A stretch of DNA of 64,000 nt, taken from assembly GCF_040549045.1 (NCBI RefSeq), contig NZ_JBEWTB010000002.1, positions 899,501 through 963,500 of the forward strand. Direction: 5' to 3'. The notes below the pieces were generated by a model. It searched no databases. It saw nothing but the letters and a program-made list of their open reading frames with translations, and was not told where the DNA came from. Positions 1-8,864 of the stretch are shown in pieces; the stretch's first letter is position 1, and each line of letters starts with the position of its first letter. This DNA comes from Endozoicomonas sp. NE40 (GTDB taxonomy: Bacteria; Pseudomonadota; Gammaproteobacteria; Pseudomonadales; Endozoicomonadaceae). The translations under genes were made by a program, and so were the position numbers.

Positions 1-109
1 GAACCCAAAGATAGTGGGGGTAAAAGGGCAGGGACTGGAGTTAACCGTTAGCCTGTTTGAGAAAATCACTAATGCCCTGAGTCGATATCAGGCTACATCT
101 GCACTTTAG
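1..109 (+). CDS. C-terminal tail of an unidentified protein (partial)
   Basis: An open frame enters from the left edge (first full codon at base 2) and ends at TAG 107-109, giving the last 35 residues of a protein whose start lies outside the window. The tail reads like the end of a folded cytosolic or enzyme domain (KIVGVKGQGLELTV, then a helix ending RYQATSAL). It is too short to identify. It converges with the MBL-fold gene, 21 bp away, and no clear terminator lies between them. The frame could be chance, but it is uninterrupted and its codon use resembles the neighbours. Confidence 0.5.
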   Translation, partial: NPKIVGVKGQGLELTVSLFEKITNALSRYQATSAL

Positions 110-130
110 GGCTTAAGGTTGTCCTGCCAC

Positions 131-1489
131 TTATAGCGCAACCCGCTCTCCCAGCTCAGGAACCCGGGCATTCCAGCCCAGTTCCCGACTGATTTTCTCA
201 GACATTGCCGAAGCCGCATCAGCTTCCCCGTGTGTCACAAACACCTGCTGCGGTGGTGTCCGGATGCTGCGCAGCCACTCGACAATCTGGTTGGCATCAG
301 CATGAGCAGAGAAGGCATCAAAATGACAAACCCTTGCCTTCACAGGAATATCCTGCCCGTGAATACGAACACTGCTGGCACCGTGTACCAGTTTCTCCCC
401 CCGGGTTGCCATAGACTGATAACCGGCAAATAAAACGGTATTACGATGATTAGGCAGCATCTGCTTAAGATGGTGCAACACCCTGCCACCACTTGCCATT
501 CCGCTGGCGGATACAATAATCGCCGGGTAGTTCTGCGCCGCAAGCTTCATTGACTCTTCTACGGTTCGCACATAGCGGGTCATGGCATCAATACGCTCAC
601 AGTCGTCTCTGGTCAGCCGGTGTCTTTCGTGAAAACGATGAAAGACTTCTGTCGCTTTAATCGCCATGGGACTGTTCAGGTAAACTGGCAGGTCAGGAAT
701 CCGGTTCTTAGCTTTTAAACACTCCAGCAGATGCAGGATCATCTGCGCCCTGCCAACAGCAAAAGCAGGAATCAGGACAGAGCCACCGTTTCTGGCGGTC
801 GAGGTAATCACCTGAGCAATGGCATCTTTAGCATCCACCTTCTGATGTTCCCTGTCACCATAGGTCGACTCTACAACAAGATAGTCAGCCCGCTTCAGAG
901 GCTCTGGCGGGTACATTATCAGGTCATCAGGACGACCGACATCTCCGGAGAACACCAGTAAACGACTACCATCAAATACCTCAACAGAAGCCGCTCCAAG
1001 AATATGGCCAGCAGGCCGGAACCTGACAGTGACGTTATCAAACAGTTTGTGAATATCACCAAAACTGGCGGCATTCAGTTGCTTCAATGCCTGCAGGGCA
1101 TCTTCTTCTGTATACAGAGGCAGAGGTGAACTGTGTCTGGAAAAACCATGCCGGGCAGCATAGCGGGCATCTTCTTCCTGCAGAAAGCCGGAGTCAGGCA
1201 ACAGGATTTTGCACAACTCGCAGGTTCCGGGCGTTGCATAAACCGGCCCGGTAAACCCCTTCCTGACTAGCAGAGGCAGATAGCCACTGTGATCAAGGTG
1301 AGCATGGGTAAGGACAATGGCATCCAGATCACCCGGTTTTACTGGCAAATCCTTCCAGTTCATTTGCCGGTATTGCTTGATGCCCTGATAGAGTCCGCAG
1401 TCCACCAGAATTTTCCGGTCACTGAATTCAACAAGGTACTTCGACCCGGTGACGGTGCCTGTTGCGCCAAGAAACTGTAGCTTCATCAT
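131..1489 (-). CDS. MBL-fold/beta-CASP RNA nuclease-like metallohydrolase
   Basis: A 452-residue metallo-beta-lactamase-fold protein of the beta-CASP branch (archaeal and bacterial CPSF-like), expected to be a cytosolic zinc-dependent RNA endo/exonuclease. The zinc motif THAHLDHSG is at about residue 60. A second ligand region (GDVGRPDD) lies near 182, and the beta-CASP insert includes SASGMASGGRVLHH at about 330. The C-terminal RNA-specificity region (FSAHAD, VTHGE) closes the site. Length fits the family. Two adjacent ATGs (1487-1489 and 1484-1486) follow a GGGAG ribosome site, so the start may be one codon later. The RNA substrate cannot be predicted. The gene stands alone, convergent with the left-edge gene and divergent from the ABC importer operon. 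Confidence 0.85.
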   Translation of the reverse strand: MMKLQFLGATGTVTGSKYLVEFSDRKILVDCGLYQGIKQYRQMNWKDLPVKPGDLDAIVLTHAHLDHSGYLPLLVRKGFTGPVYATPGTCELCKILLPDSGFLQEEDARYAARHGFSRHSSPLPLYTEEDALQALKQLNAASFGDIHKLFDNVTVRFRPAGHILGAASVEVFDGSRLLVFSGDVGRPDDLIMYPPEPLKRADYLVVESTYGDREHQKVDAKDAIAQVITSTARNGGSVLIPAFAVGRAQMILHLLECLKAKNRIPDLPVYLNSPMAIKATEVFHRFHERHRLTRDDCERIDAMTRYVRTVEESMKLAAQNYPAIIVSASGMASGGRVLHHLKQMLPNHRNTVLFAGYQSMATRGEKLVHGASSVRIHGQDIPVKARVCHFDAFSAHADANQIVEWLRSIRTPPQQVFVTHGEADAASAMSEKISRELGWNARVPELGERVAL

Positions 1490-1599
1490 TTTTCTCCCAC
1501 AGCCTGTCCCGATCTTATCGCAGCCCGGTTATCAGAGACAGAACAGATTTTCAATTCTGACCCGGTTTGCACAAGGATTACTCTCACCGGCAAAAAAAC

Positions 1600-1614
1600 G
1601 CACATTTACCGTGC
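1600..1614. promoter_or_regulatory. NtrC-like palindrome upstream of the nitrate-type importer
   Basis: The sequence GCAC-N7-GTGC is a perfect inverted repeat with the spacing of NtrC (NRI) enhancer sites. Its centre is about 85 bp upstream of the start predicted from the sigma-54-like promoter at 1665-1680. A possible extra half-site (TTGCAC) lies at 1567-1572. The assignment rests on the remembered consensus and on co-occurrence with the -24/-12 element. Confidence 0.5.
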
Positions 1615-1664
1615 ATTATTTAACCGGAACTACACAAAACCCTCATAAGAAGGCTGCATAAATT

Positions 1665-1680
1665 TTGGCACAGCTTTTGA
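1665..1680 (+). promoter_or_regulatory. Sigma-54-like -24/-12 promoter
   Basis: TTGGCAC-AGCTT-TTGA matches the RpoN consensus at the -24 element (TTGGCAC) and has correct spacing, with GG at 1667-1668 and the -12 dinucleotide at 1679-1680. The -12 dinucleotide is GA rather than GC, which weakens the call. Transcription would start near 1692, so the ATG at 1681 would lie outside the mRNA. That supports the importer start at 1723. Confidence 0.5.
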
Positions 1681-1722
1681 ATGATCAGGTTTAAACCCAA
1701 CAATAACTCAGGGAGAAGAATA

Positions 1723-3090
1723 ATGAACTGGTTGAAAAAGCTGGCTGTCAGAAGTCTGATTATGGCAGGCGTCATTGCCGCCTCAGCAAACGCTCAGGAA
1801 CCGGGCTGGCCGGAAAAAGAAGAGCTGACGTTCGGCTTTATAAAGCTTACAGATATGGCGCCTATTGCCATTGCCTACGAAAAAGGTTTTTTTGAAGACG
1901 AAGGGCTATACGTCTCCATTGAGGCGCAGGCTAACTGGAAAGTATTGCTTGATGGCGTTATTGATGGCCGTCTTGACGGCGCCCACATGCTGGCTGGCCA
2001 GCCTATTGCTGCCAGCATTGGTTATGGCACCAGAGCGCGTATCATCACGCCCTTTTCCATGGACCTGAATGGCAATGGCATCACCGTATCCAATGCGATC
2101 TGGGAGCAGATGAAACCCAACATTCCCAAACAGGCAGATGGACGACCACAGCATCCTGTTAAGGCCGATGCCCTGAAACCGGTTGTGGAAAAATACAAGT
2201 CAGAAGGCAAGCCGTTCAACATGGGTATGGTATTTCCGGTTTCCACCCATAACTACGAGCTGCGTTACTGGTTGGCAGCCGGCGGTATTCATCCCGGATT
2301 TTACGCTCCTCACAAAGGCGATACTTCTGGACAGATAAACGCCGACGCTCTTCTGTCCGTGACACCACCGCCACAAATGCCTGCCACCCTGGAAGCTGGC
2401 ACCATTTACGGGTATTGCGTGGGAGAACCCTGGAACCAGCAGGCTGTCTTTAAAAACATCGGCGTACCGGTGGTCACTGACTATGAAATCTGGAAAGACA
2501 ACCCGGAAAAAGTATTTGGCATCACGGAAGCCTTTGCTGAAAAGTATCCCAACACAACGATCCGCCTTACCCGGGCGCTGATCCGGGCAGCCATGTGGCT
2601 GGATGAAAACAACAATGCCAACCGGCCTGAAGCCGTTAAGATTCTGTCACAGTCAAACTATGTCGGTGCCGACTATGAAGTGATCGCTAACAGCATGACC
2701 GGCACCTTTGAATACGAAAAAGGCGACAAACGTCCTGTGCCTGATTTCAACGTATTCTTCCGTTATAACGCCACTTATCCCTACTACTCCGATGCCATCT
2801 GGTACCTGACCCAGATGCGCCGCTGGGGGCAGATTGCGGAAGACAAGAGTGACGAATGGTATTTCGAGACTGCGAAAAAAGTCTATCGTCCGGATATCTA
2901 TGAAGCCGCTGCCCGTTCACTGGTTGCCGAAAAACTGGCAAGCATTGAGGACTTTCCAGACTTTGCCAGTGAAGACGGTTTCCGTTCCCCTCAGACCCAT
3001 TTTATAGATGGCATTGTCTACAGCGGCCTTAAACCTAATGAGTACATCAATAAGTTCTCTATTGGCCTGAAACAGGGTGAAACCCTCTAG
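1723..3090 (+). CDS. Nitrate-type ABC transporter periplasmic substrate-binding protein (NrtA/CmpA family)
   Basis: A 455-residue periplasmic binding protein of the NrtA/CmpA/SsuA-like class that would deliver a small anion (nitrate, nitrite or a related nitrogen source) to the permease encoded next. Residues 1-24 form a signal peptide (basic MNWLKK, hydrophobic core, cleavage after ANA). Family landmarks include the FGFIKLTDMAPIAIA strand at the start of the mature protein and the ligand-region segment GEPWNQQAV. A start at 1681 would add 14 polar residues ahead of the signal peptide. The ATG at 1723 follows GGGAG and is preferred. It is the first gene of a three-gene operon. The substrate is not certain, because CmpA (bicarbonate) and NrtA are close relatives. 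The NtrC/sigma-54 signals upstream favour a nitrogen role. Confidence 0.85.
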   Translation: MNWLKKLAVRSLIMAGVIAASANAQEPGWPEKEELTFGFIKLTDMAPIAIAYEKGFFEDEGLYVSIEAQANWKVLLDGVIDGRLDGAHMLAGQPIAASIGYGTRARIITPFSMDLNGNGITVSNAIWEQMKPNIPKQADGRPQHPVKADALKPVVEKYKSEGKPFNMGMVFPVSTHNYELRYWLAAGGIHPGFYAPHKGDTSGQINADALLSVTPPPQMPATLEAGTIYGYCVGEPWNQQAVFKNIGVPVVTDYEIWKDNPEKVFGITEAFAEKYPNTTIRLTRALIRAAMWLDENNNANRPEAVKILSQSNYVGADYEVIANSMTGTFEYEKGDKRPVPDFNVFFRYNATYPYYSDAIWYLTQMRRWGQIAEDKSDEWYFETAKKVYRPDIYEAAARSLVAEKLASIEDFPDFASEDGFRSPQTHFIDGIVYSGLKPNEYINKFSIGLKQGETL

Positions 3091-3134
3091 GAGTTTTTAA
3101 GGGAAAGCCTATCTCAGCAAGGAATTGGATTATT

Positions 3135-4127
3135 ATGGCATCCACCACACCAATGGCAGGCAAAGCCGACAGGGCAGCGGGTTCCCTGCCCCGTTTACTC
3201 AGTCCGTTGTTACTTAACCTCAGGTCAGTCATTGCTCCGGTTGTCGGTGTACTGGGGTTTCTGCTGCTCTGGACCATTGCCGCACAAAACATTAATACGT
3301 CACTGGGACAGTTTCCCAACGCAGGTCATGTCCTGCAACAGTTTGGCACTCTGTATCAGGAACACGCAACGGAACGGGAAAAAGAACAGGCATTCTATGA
3401 ACGACAGGAAAAGCGTAATGCCGACCGCGTCGCCATGAACCCATCTTATGTCCCCAAAATCCGGGCTTATACTGGCAAAGAAACCTTTTTAGACCAGATT
3501 GGCACCAGCCTGATCACCGTCATGAGCGGTTTTTTACTGGCGGCTTTAATCGCCATTCCCCTTGGCATTGCCGTTGGACTCAGCAAAACACTGAATGCAG
3601 CAATCAACCCCATCATTCAAATCTTCAAACCCGTCTCTCCCCTGGCCTGGCTGCCCCTGGTGACCATGGTCGTCAGTGCATTGTATGCGACACCGGACCC
3701 GGTCATTCCGAAAGCACTCCTTAATTCAATGATCACGGTCACGCTGTGCTGCCTGTGGCCCATGGTGATTAATACGGCAGTCGGTGTCGCATCCATTGAC
3801 AATGACTTAAACAATGTCAGCAAGGTTCTGCGGCTACCGCCCTTGAAGCATATTCAGAAAATTGTTCTACCGGCTTCCATACCCATGATCTTCACCGGTA
3901 TGCGACTGTCGCTGGGAGTTGCCTGGATGGTACTGATTGCGGCAGAAATGCTGGCGCAGAACCCGGGGCTTGGCAAGTTTGTCTGGGATGAGTTTCAGAA
4001 TGGCAGCTCACAATCTCTGAGCCGGATTATGGCGGCGGTTTTTGTTATTGGCTTTATTGGCTTTCTCCTCGATCGCTCAATGCTGCAACTGCAGAAGCTG
4101 GTCTCCTGGGATAAAACGTCTCTGTAA
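3135..4127 (+). CDS. Nitrate-type ABC transporter permease (NrtB family)
   Basis: A 330-residue inner-membrane permease with about six hydrophobic segments and the inner-membrane binding-protein signature region near LPASIPMIFTGMRLSLGVAWM (about residues 245-266), which contacts the ATPase. The N-terminal third holds the first membrane helix (VIAPVVGVLGFLLLW) followed by a charged periplasmic stretch rich in Glu, Lys and Arg (about 75-115), as in NrtB-type permeases. It lies 44 bp after the binding-protein gene and 22 bp before the ATPase gene. The start ATG has AAGGA upstream (about 3119). Only one permease gene is present, so it would act as a homodimer. Confidence 0.85.
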   Translation: MASTTPMAGKADRAAGSLPRLLSPLLLNLRSVIAPVVGVLGFLLLWTIAAQNINTSLGQFPNAGHVLQQFGTLYQEHATEREKEQAFYERQEKRNADRVAMNPSYVPKIRAYTGKETFLDQIGTSLITVMSGFLLAALIAIPLGIAVGLSKTLNAAINPIIQIFKPVSPLAWLPLVTMVVSALYATPDPVIPKALLNSMITVTLCCLWPMVINTAVGVASIDNDLNNVSKVLRLPPLKHIQKIVLPASIPMIFTGMRLSLGVAWMVLIAAEMLAQNPGLGKFVWDEFQNGSSQSLSRIMAAVFVIGFIGFLLDRSMLQLQKLVSWDKTSL

Positions 4128-4149
4128 TCATGACAAAAGGACTAAAACC

Positions 4150-4995
4150 ATGAACCCTGTTCTCGATATCAGCCAGATCGATATGGAATTTCCCACCCCA
4201 AAGGGATCGTTTACCGCTTTGAAAGAAGTCGACCTGAAGATCGGCAAGGGTGAATTTGTCTCCCTGATCGGTCACTCCGGCTGCGGTAAGTCAACGGTTC
4301 TGAATATCGTTGCCGGATTGTATCAAGCGACCAGAGGCGGAGTCATCGTTAATGGCAGAGAAATCTCAGAGCCCGGCCCGGATCGTGCTGTTGTGTTTCA
4401 GAACCACTCTCTGCTCCCCTGGCTCTCAGCCTACGAAAACGTCGAACTGGCAGTGGAGCAGGTATTTGGCAGGCACAAGTCCCGCCGGGAAAAGCGTGAC
4501 TGGATTGAACACAACCTGCAGCTGGTACACATGGAACACGCTATGCACAAGCGCCCGGGTGAAATTTCCGGCGGTATGAAACAACGTGTTGGCATCGCAA
4601 GGGCGCTGGCAATGCAGCCGGATATTCTGCTAATGGACGAACCCTTTGGCGCACTGGACGCCCTGACCCGGGCGCATATGCAGGATTCGTTGATGGAGAT
4701 TCAGAACGAGCTGAATAATACCGTCATTATGATTACTCACGATGTTGATGAAGCTGTCCTGCTCTCAGACCGGATCGTGATGATGACGAATGGCCCGGCA
4801 GCCACCATTGGTGAAATTCTGGAGATTGATCTCGAACGACCAAGAAACCGCCTAACGCTAGCCAGTGACCCGGAATATACACGATTGAGGTCAGAGGTAT
4901 TAAAGTTCCTTTATGAAAAACAGAGGAAAGTGGAGTCCATCACCGTTAAACCCAGGTCACTGAATCCGCTAAAAAAAACGACGGAAGCTGCTTAA
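4150..4995 (+). CDS. Nitrate-type ABC transporter ATP-binding protein (NrtD family)
   Basis: A 281-residue ABC ATPase powering the upstream permease. The Walker A segment GHSGCGKST, Q-loop FQNHSLLPWLS, signature SGGMKQRVGIARAL, Walker B ILLMDEPFGALD and the H-loop ITHDVDEAV are all intact. It is of the single-domain NrtD/SsuB type, without the extra binding-protein domain of NrtC. An in-frame upstream ATG at 4042 would overlap the permease gene by 86 bp. The ATG at 4150 follows AAAAGGAC and begins at the usual NrtD N-terminus, so it is chosen. It is the last gene of the operon, and a hairpin at 5064-5097 follows. Confidence 0.88.
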   Translation: MNPVLDISQIDMEFPTPKGSFTALKEVDLKIGKGEFVSLIGHSGCGKSTVLNIVAGLYQATRGGVIVNGREISEPGPDRAVVFQNHSLLPWLSAYENVELAVEQVFGRHKSRREKRDWIEHNLQLVHMEHAMHKRPGEISGGMKQRVGIARALAMQPDILLMDEPFGALDALTRAHMQDSLMEIQNELNNTVIMITHDVDEAVLLSDRIVMMTNGPAATIGEILEIDLERPRNRLTLASDPEYTRLRSEVLKFLYEKQRKVESITVKPRSLNPLKKTTEAA

Positions 4996-5063
4996 TTGCT
5001 TTAAAATTTATCAGCCAGCTACAGGAGGTATCACTACTCAAAATCAATCATTGCATACTCTTG

Positions 5064-5097
5064 AAGGTGAAAAGCTACGTCCCTGGCTTTTCACCTT
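5064..5097 (+). terminator. Hairpin after the ABC importer operon
   Basis: A 12-bp perfect stem (AAGGTGAAAAGC with GCTTTTCACCTT, loop of 10) begins 69 bp after the operon stop. There is only a weak T-rich tail. Eleven of the stem bases recur in the hairpin at 7517-7562 on the other side of the AT-rich gene. Confidence 0.5.
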
Positions 5098-5219
5098 TCT
5101 CTGTGTTGTTATTATTGAGCTATTTCCTTACTAATAAGCGAAACAACCTTGCTTCCTCTTGCAAAATAGTTTTAGTAAACGTTGACATTAATTAAATATG
5201 AGTAACGATCAGTAATCTC

Positions 5220-7304
5220 TCAAAAAGCATCACAAGCCCTGCTCAGGCTTGCAGCCTCAATCCACCCACTCTCAGGCTCGTTGTATTTCGAACTAAAATA
5301 GTTCTCAATAAATATCTTGTTCAGTTCGAAGTGAAGACTGGGGTTAACAATTTTATATTGTTTATGGAAGATACCATCAGAGTGTTTAGAATCCAGTGAA
5401 ATAATAGTATTCAGTGAATTCTGTTTTTTATCGAGATATATTTTAGCTACCAGCTCGTCGTCTTTATCTGGATAGACTTGATAAACTTCCAGAGGTTTTT
5501 CCTCATCACTGTATTCTCCGGTTCTTGAAAGAGTAATACTGGCTGCTGAAATCTGGTAGTCATTTTCTAAAAAGTCAGCCCTGTCGCCAAGTTGGATTTT
5601 AAATTGGTAACCGTTATCGCCTCTTTCAGGTAATGTTGCACCTGAAGCACTATCACCTGAAGCACTATCACCTGAAACGGTTCCATTTACAGTGGAATTT
5701 TCACCACCTTGAGCTAATCGAGTTTTGTTATAGCTGTCCATTTTTTGAAAAACAACAATCTCACTTGTTGCCACACTAGGACTAAGCGTGTAAGCCAGAT
5801 CAGAAATTTCTATCTTTTTTATTCCTAAAGGTGCCGCTTCAATTATTTTTTTAAATCGTGATTCATACATTCCTGAAGCATTAATCAGCTTTTCAAATAC
5901 AGACCCAGACCATGAATTTACAATACTTTCAGTTTCTTTCAACAATGGGCTTTTCGACCCTTGATTTTTCTCCAGAATTGATAGCAGTTTTCTGGACTTA
6001 TATATTTTAGCAGCATGACATGAAAGCAGCCTTGCCTGATCTCCCTGATGGTCACAAAGATAGTCTTCCACTTCTCTACCTTTCTTCAGCAAGCATGATT
6101 TTTTTGCAGAAATAGCAATATCATCAAAACCGCCTGCCTCTGTTGGCTCAATATGCGTGCCTTCAGAAAAATCATTAAATGTTTCTATCAATACAATGTC
6201 AGGTTTATCATAGGACTCAAGCAAAACCTGATCCCACATAAACTCAAAAGTATTAACACCTCTTTCAGAGCGCATTATTACATTTTTTGTTCTATTCCAG
6301 TTTGAATATCTTGTATCCATTCCTGGTGAAACTGACTGAACACGCAGAGGAATAAGATTATTATATTTTTCGTTAAGCACATTAAGGCGCCTAATGGTAG
6401 TTTTAAGATCGTGATGTTTGCCAAACTTTTCAAAGTTGTCTTTGATAAATGCTCTATCACTTTTATTTGTTAATCGCTGCCTTGGAGCAACCCATGGTAA
6501 ATTACCAACAACCTCAGGAATCAGTGATATATGTTCTCTCCAATTTCTACTGTCCGCCTCACCCATCCGCCAAATAAACTGTGGATTATCATCAAACTCA
6601 TTTGTAGCAAAAAAGTTAAATAACTGTGACCGTTTTAAAGATCTACGAATAATACCTAAATCCAAAACAAAAAGTAACGGCCTTCCCTCATAGGTAATTC
6701 CTTCACCATTTTGATAAAAGCTTGACGTTATTTTATAAATCTGTTCTTTATAGTTTTTTTCCCAGAATTCTTGCGTTTTGCTTTTTTCTGTTGTGAACCA
6801 GTGAGGCAACCACATGGGGGCTACAAAAAACTTATCTTTATCTACTTTTTGAAGTCTGCGTAAAATATTTCTATGTGATTCAATTGCTTTATCGGCAGAA
6901 CTATTATCGTTATCATAACCCCACTCCGTAATGAATCCATCAATATTACCCGCCCTGGCTACTAAAATTTGCCATTCATGATAGTGATCGTTACCTGCAT
7001 AGGTTGCCCCAACCATCGTGCGATCCAGGGTTCCAAACCCGAGATGTCCATCTAAAAGAAAAGATGGAAAATCTCCATAGCGATCCTTTAATTCATAGCC
7101 ATTGCTAAACAAATTTTCTGGTTTGTTCGTTAGTTTTTGTGAGTTCACTTTACCATTTGCATGGAAAGTTGCAATGACAACAGGTTTGCCTTTAACTAAT
7201 TCAAATGCCCACCCCTTGCCAGAGAGCATAAAAAACAGAACTCCTAAAAAGACTATGATGCGCGAAACCCGGTATTGAGAAAAACCTGAATAAAATGGAT
7301 ACAT
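5220..7304 (-). CDS. Putative secreted glycoside hydrolase (GH71/GH99-like)
   Basis: A 694-residue protein with an N-terminal hydrophobic segment (about 15-33, ending GKGWAF) that reads as a signal peptide or anchor, so it is probably exported. The segments DGFITEWGYDND (about 120), PMWLPHW (about 155) and ETFNDFSEGTHIEPT (about 370) resemble the barrel strands of GH71/GH99-type glycosidases, in which such acidic residues sit in the active site. No specific substrate can be given. From about residue 420 the sequence is not recognised and may be a beta-rich accessory domain. A GDSASGDSASGAT linker is encoded by a 15-bp tandem repeat at 5641-5670. The gene is visibly more AT-rich than its neighbours and lacks family context, which suggests horizontal gain. 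Confidence 0.5.
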   Translation of the reverse strand: MYPFYSGFSQYRVSRIIVFLGVLFFMLSGKGWAFELVKGKPVVIATFHANGKVNSQKLTNKPENLFSNGYELKDRYGDFPSFLLDGHLGFGTLDRTMVGATYAGNDHYHEWQILVARAGNIDGFITEWGYDNDNSSADKAIESHRNILRRLQKVDKDKFFVAPMWLPHWFTTEKSKTQEFWEKNYKEQIYKITSSFYQNGEGITYEGRPLLFVLDLGIIRRSLKRSQLFNFFATNEFDDNPQFIWRMGEADSRNWREHISLIPEVVGNLPWVAPRQRLTNKSDRAFIKDNFEKFGKHHDLKTTIRRLNVLNEKYNNLIPLRVQSVSPGMDTRYSNWNRTKNVIMRSERGVNTFEFMWDQVLLESYDKPDIVLIETFNDFSEGTHIEPTEAGGFDDIAISAKKSCLLKKGREVEDYLCDHQGDQARLLSCHAAKIYKSRKLLSILEKNQGSKSPLLKETESIVNSWSGSVFEKLINASGMYESRFKKIIEAAPLGIKKIEISDLAYTLSPSVATSEIVVFQKMDSYNKTRLAQGGENSTVNGTVSGDSASGDSASGATLPERGDNGYQFKIQLGDRADFLENDYQISAASITLSRTGEYSDEEKPLEVYQVYPDKDDELVAKIYLDKKQNSLNTIISLDSKHSDGIFHKQYKIVNPSLHFELNKIFIENYFSSKYNEPESGWIEAASLSRACDAF
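5641..5670. repeat. 15-bp tandem repeat within the glycosidase-like gene
   Basis: Two perfect copies of CCTGAAGCACTATCA followed by a partial third (CCTGAA). They encode the Gly-Asp-Ser-Ala-Ser linker on the minus strand. Length variation by slippage is plausible. Confidence 0.8.
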
Positions 7305-7516
7305 TTTTCTTTACCCTGAACAAAGTAAAATGAAAACGTTTGTCACGTTCAAAAGCCGGCTGGACAGTCAACAACCTATATCGTTTGGATGAAAAGAAAA
7401 AACAAATGAGATAGTACTTATACCAATCGCAATTATTAGCTGAAACATATTTTGTTTAATGCCCAACAGGCCTCTATGCATGGTAAAAGTAGTCAGTAAG
7501 AATCGATAGATCAATT

Positions 7517-7562
7517 CTGACTTCAGGTGAAAAGCCGGGTACTGCTTTTCACCTGAAGTCAG
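7517..7562. terminator. Strong 19-bp hairpin between enolase and the glycosidase-like gene
   Basis: A perfect 19-bp inverted repeat (7517-7535 with 7544-7562, loop of 8) starts 6 bp beyond the enolase stop. It could stop enolase transcription. A T-run (TCATTTTT) follows on the plus strand, so termination may be stronger in that direction. The core GGTGAAAAGC/GCTTTTCACC is shared with the hairpin at 5064-5097. Confidence 0.65.
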
Positions 7563-7568
7563 TCATTT

Positions 7569-8864
7569 TTACCACTCAACCGGACGAACAAAAGCATCCT
7601 TACCCGCATATTCCGCCATATCGCCCAGCTCTTCCTCAATTCGCATCAGCTGGTTGTATTTTTCTATCCGCTCGCCACGGCAGGGCGCACCGGTTTTCAA
7701 ATGTCCGGTTCCCAGTGCCACAGTCAGGTCGGCAATAAAAGTATCCATGGTTTCACCGCTGCGGTGCGATACAAAAGCCCCCCAGCCGCAGCTATGGCAA
7801 AGATGCACCGCATCCACGGTTTCCGTCAGTGTTCCGATCTGATTCAGTTTAATCAGGGCCGAATTGGCGGCTTCCAGCTCTATACCCCTGGCAATATATT
7901 CAACATTGGTGACAAAGATGTCGTCGCCCACTATCTCAATCCGGTCACCCAGGGCCTCATTAAGCACAGGCCAGCCCTCCCAGTCGTCTTCTGCCAGACC
8001 GTCTTCCAGCAGAATGACCGGAAAAGCATCAACCAGTTCCCGATAATAGTCAGTCATTGCTTCAGCGGTGAGCGAGCGATTCTCGGTATGAAGGTGATAT
8101 TTTCCATCCTTGTAAAACTCAGACGACGCTGGATCAATACATATTCCAACGTCCTTGCCCGGTTTCAGCCCTGTTTTCTCAATACCGGCAACCATCAGTT
8201 CCAGGGGCTCCCTGTTGGAAGCGACCTGAGGCGCAAACCCGCCTTCATCTCCAACACCGGTATGATGCCCTTTCTCCAGCAGTACAGCACGAAGGGCATG
8301 GTAAATTTCGCTGGCCCAGCGCATAGCATCAGCAAACGTATCGGCTCCGTAAGGTGCAATCATATATTCCTGAAAATCAGCGCCCTGCCAGCGACTGTGA
8401 ACGCCGCCATTCATAATATTCAGGCAGGGAACGGGCAGAAGATTAGCGCTGATTCCGCCAATATACTGATAAAGAGGTAATTGTACGGCGGTAGCTGCTG
8501 CTCTTGCCGCCGCCAGAGAGACGCCCAGAATGGCATTGGCACCTAAACGCGATTTATCCCGGCTACCATCGAGTTGTATCAGCTGATTATCAATCCAGGA
8601 CTGATCCCGAACATTAGCTCCATAAAAATGCTCATTTATTTCGGTATTGATCAGTTCAACGGCCTTTTGTACCCCTTTGCCTGAATATCGCCCCTCTTCA
8701 TCGTCCCTCAGCTCAACCGCTTCCCTGGAACCCGTGCTGGCACCGGACGGGACGGAAGCCCTCGCAGTCATGCCATTGATCAGGCTGCACTCCACCTCAA
8801 CGGTAGGGTTTCCTCTGGAATCAAGAATTTCACGGGCATACAGACCGTTAATTTCGAAATCCAT
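7569..8864 (-). CDS. eno: Enolase, divergent form
   Basis: A 431-residue phosphopyruvate hydratase converting 2-phosphoglycerate to phosphoenolpyruvate. Catalytic and metal residues are in place: SGASTG loop 40-45, H156, E166, E207, D244, E287, D314, K339, SHRSG at 366-370, K390. The start ATG follows GGAGGT (8872-8877). A longer frame from 8915 would add 17 unusual residues and is rejected. Two points are atypical. The active-site loop after H156 reads SRWQGAD instead of the usual A-D-N-N type. The gene is also not beside pyrG or ftsB, its common gammaproteobacterial position. It may be a second, diverged enolase copy. It is divergent from an AbgT transporter gene. Confidence 0.93.
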   Translation of the reverse strand: MDFEINGLYAREILDSRGNPTVEVECSLINGMTARASVPSGASTGSREAVELRDDEEGRYSGKGVQKAVELINTEINEHFYGANVRDQSWIDNQLIQLDGSRDKSRLGANAILGVSLAAARAAATAVQLPLYQYIGGISANLLPVPCLNIMNGGVHSRWQGADFQEYMIAPYGADTFADAMRWASEIYHALRAVLLEKGHHTGVGDEGGFAPQVASNREPLELMVAGIEKTGLKPGKDVGICIDPASSEFYKDGKYHLHTENRSLTAEAMTDYYRELVDAFPVILLEDGLAEDDWEGWPVLNEALGDRIEIVGDDIFVTNVEYIARGIELEAANSALIKLNQIGTLTETVDAVHLCHSCGWGAFVSHRSGETMDTFIADLTVALGTGHLKTGAPCRGERIEKYNQLMRIEEELGDMAEYAGKDAFVRPVEW

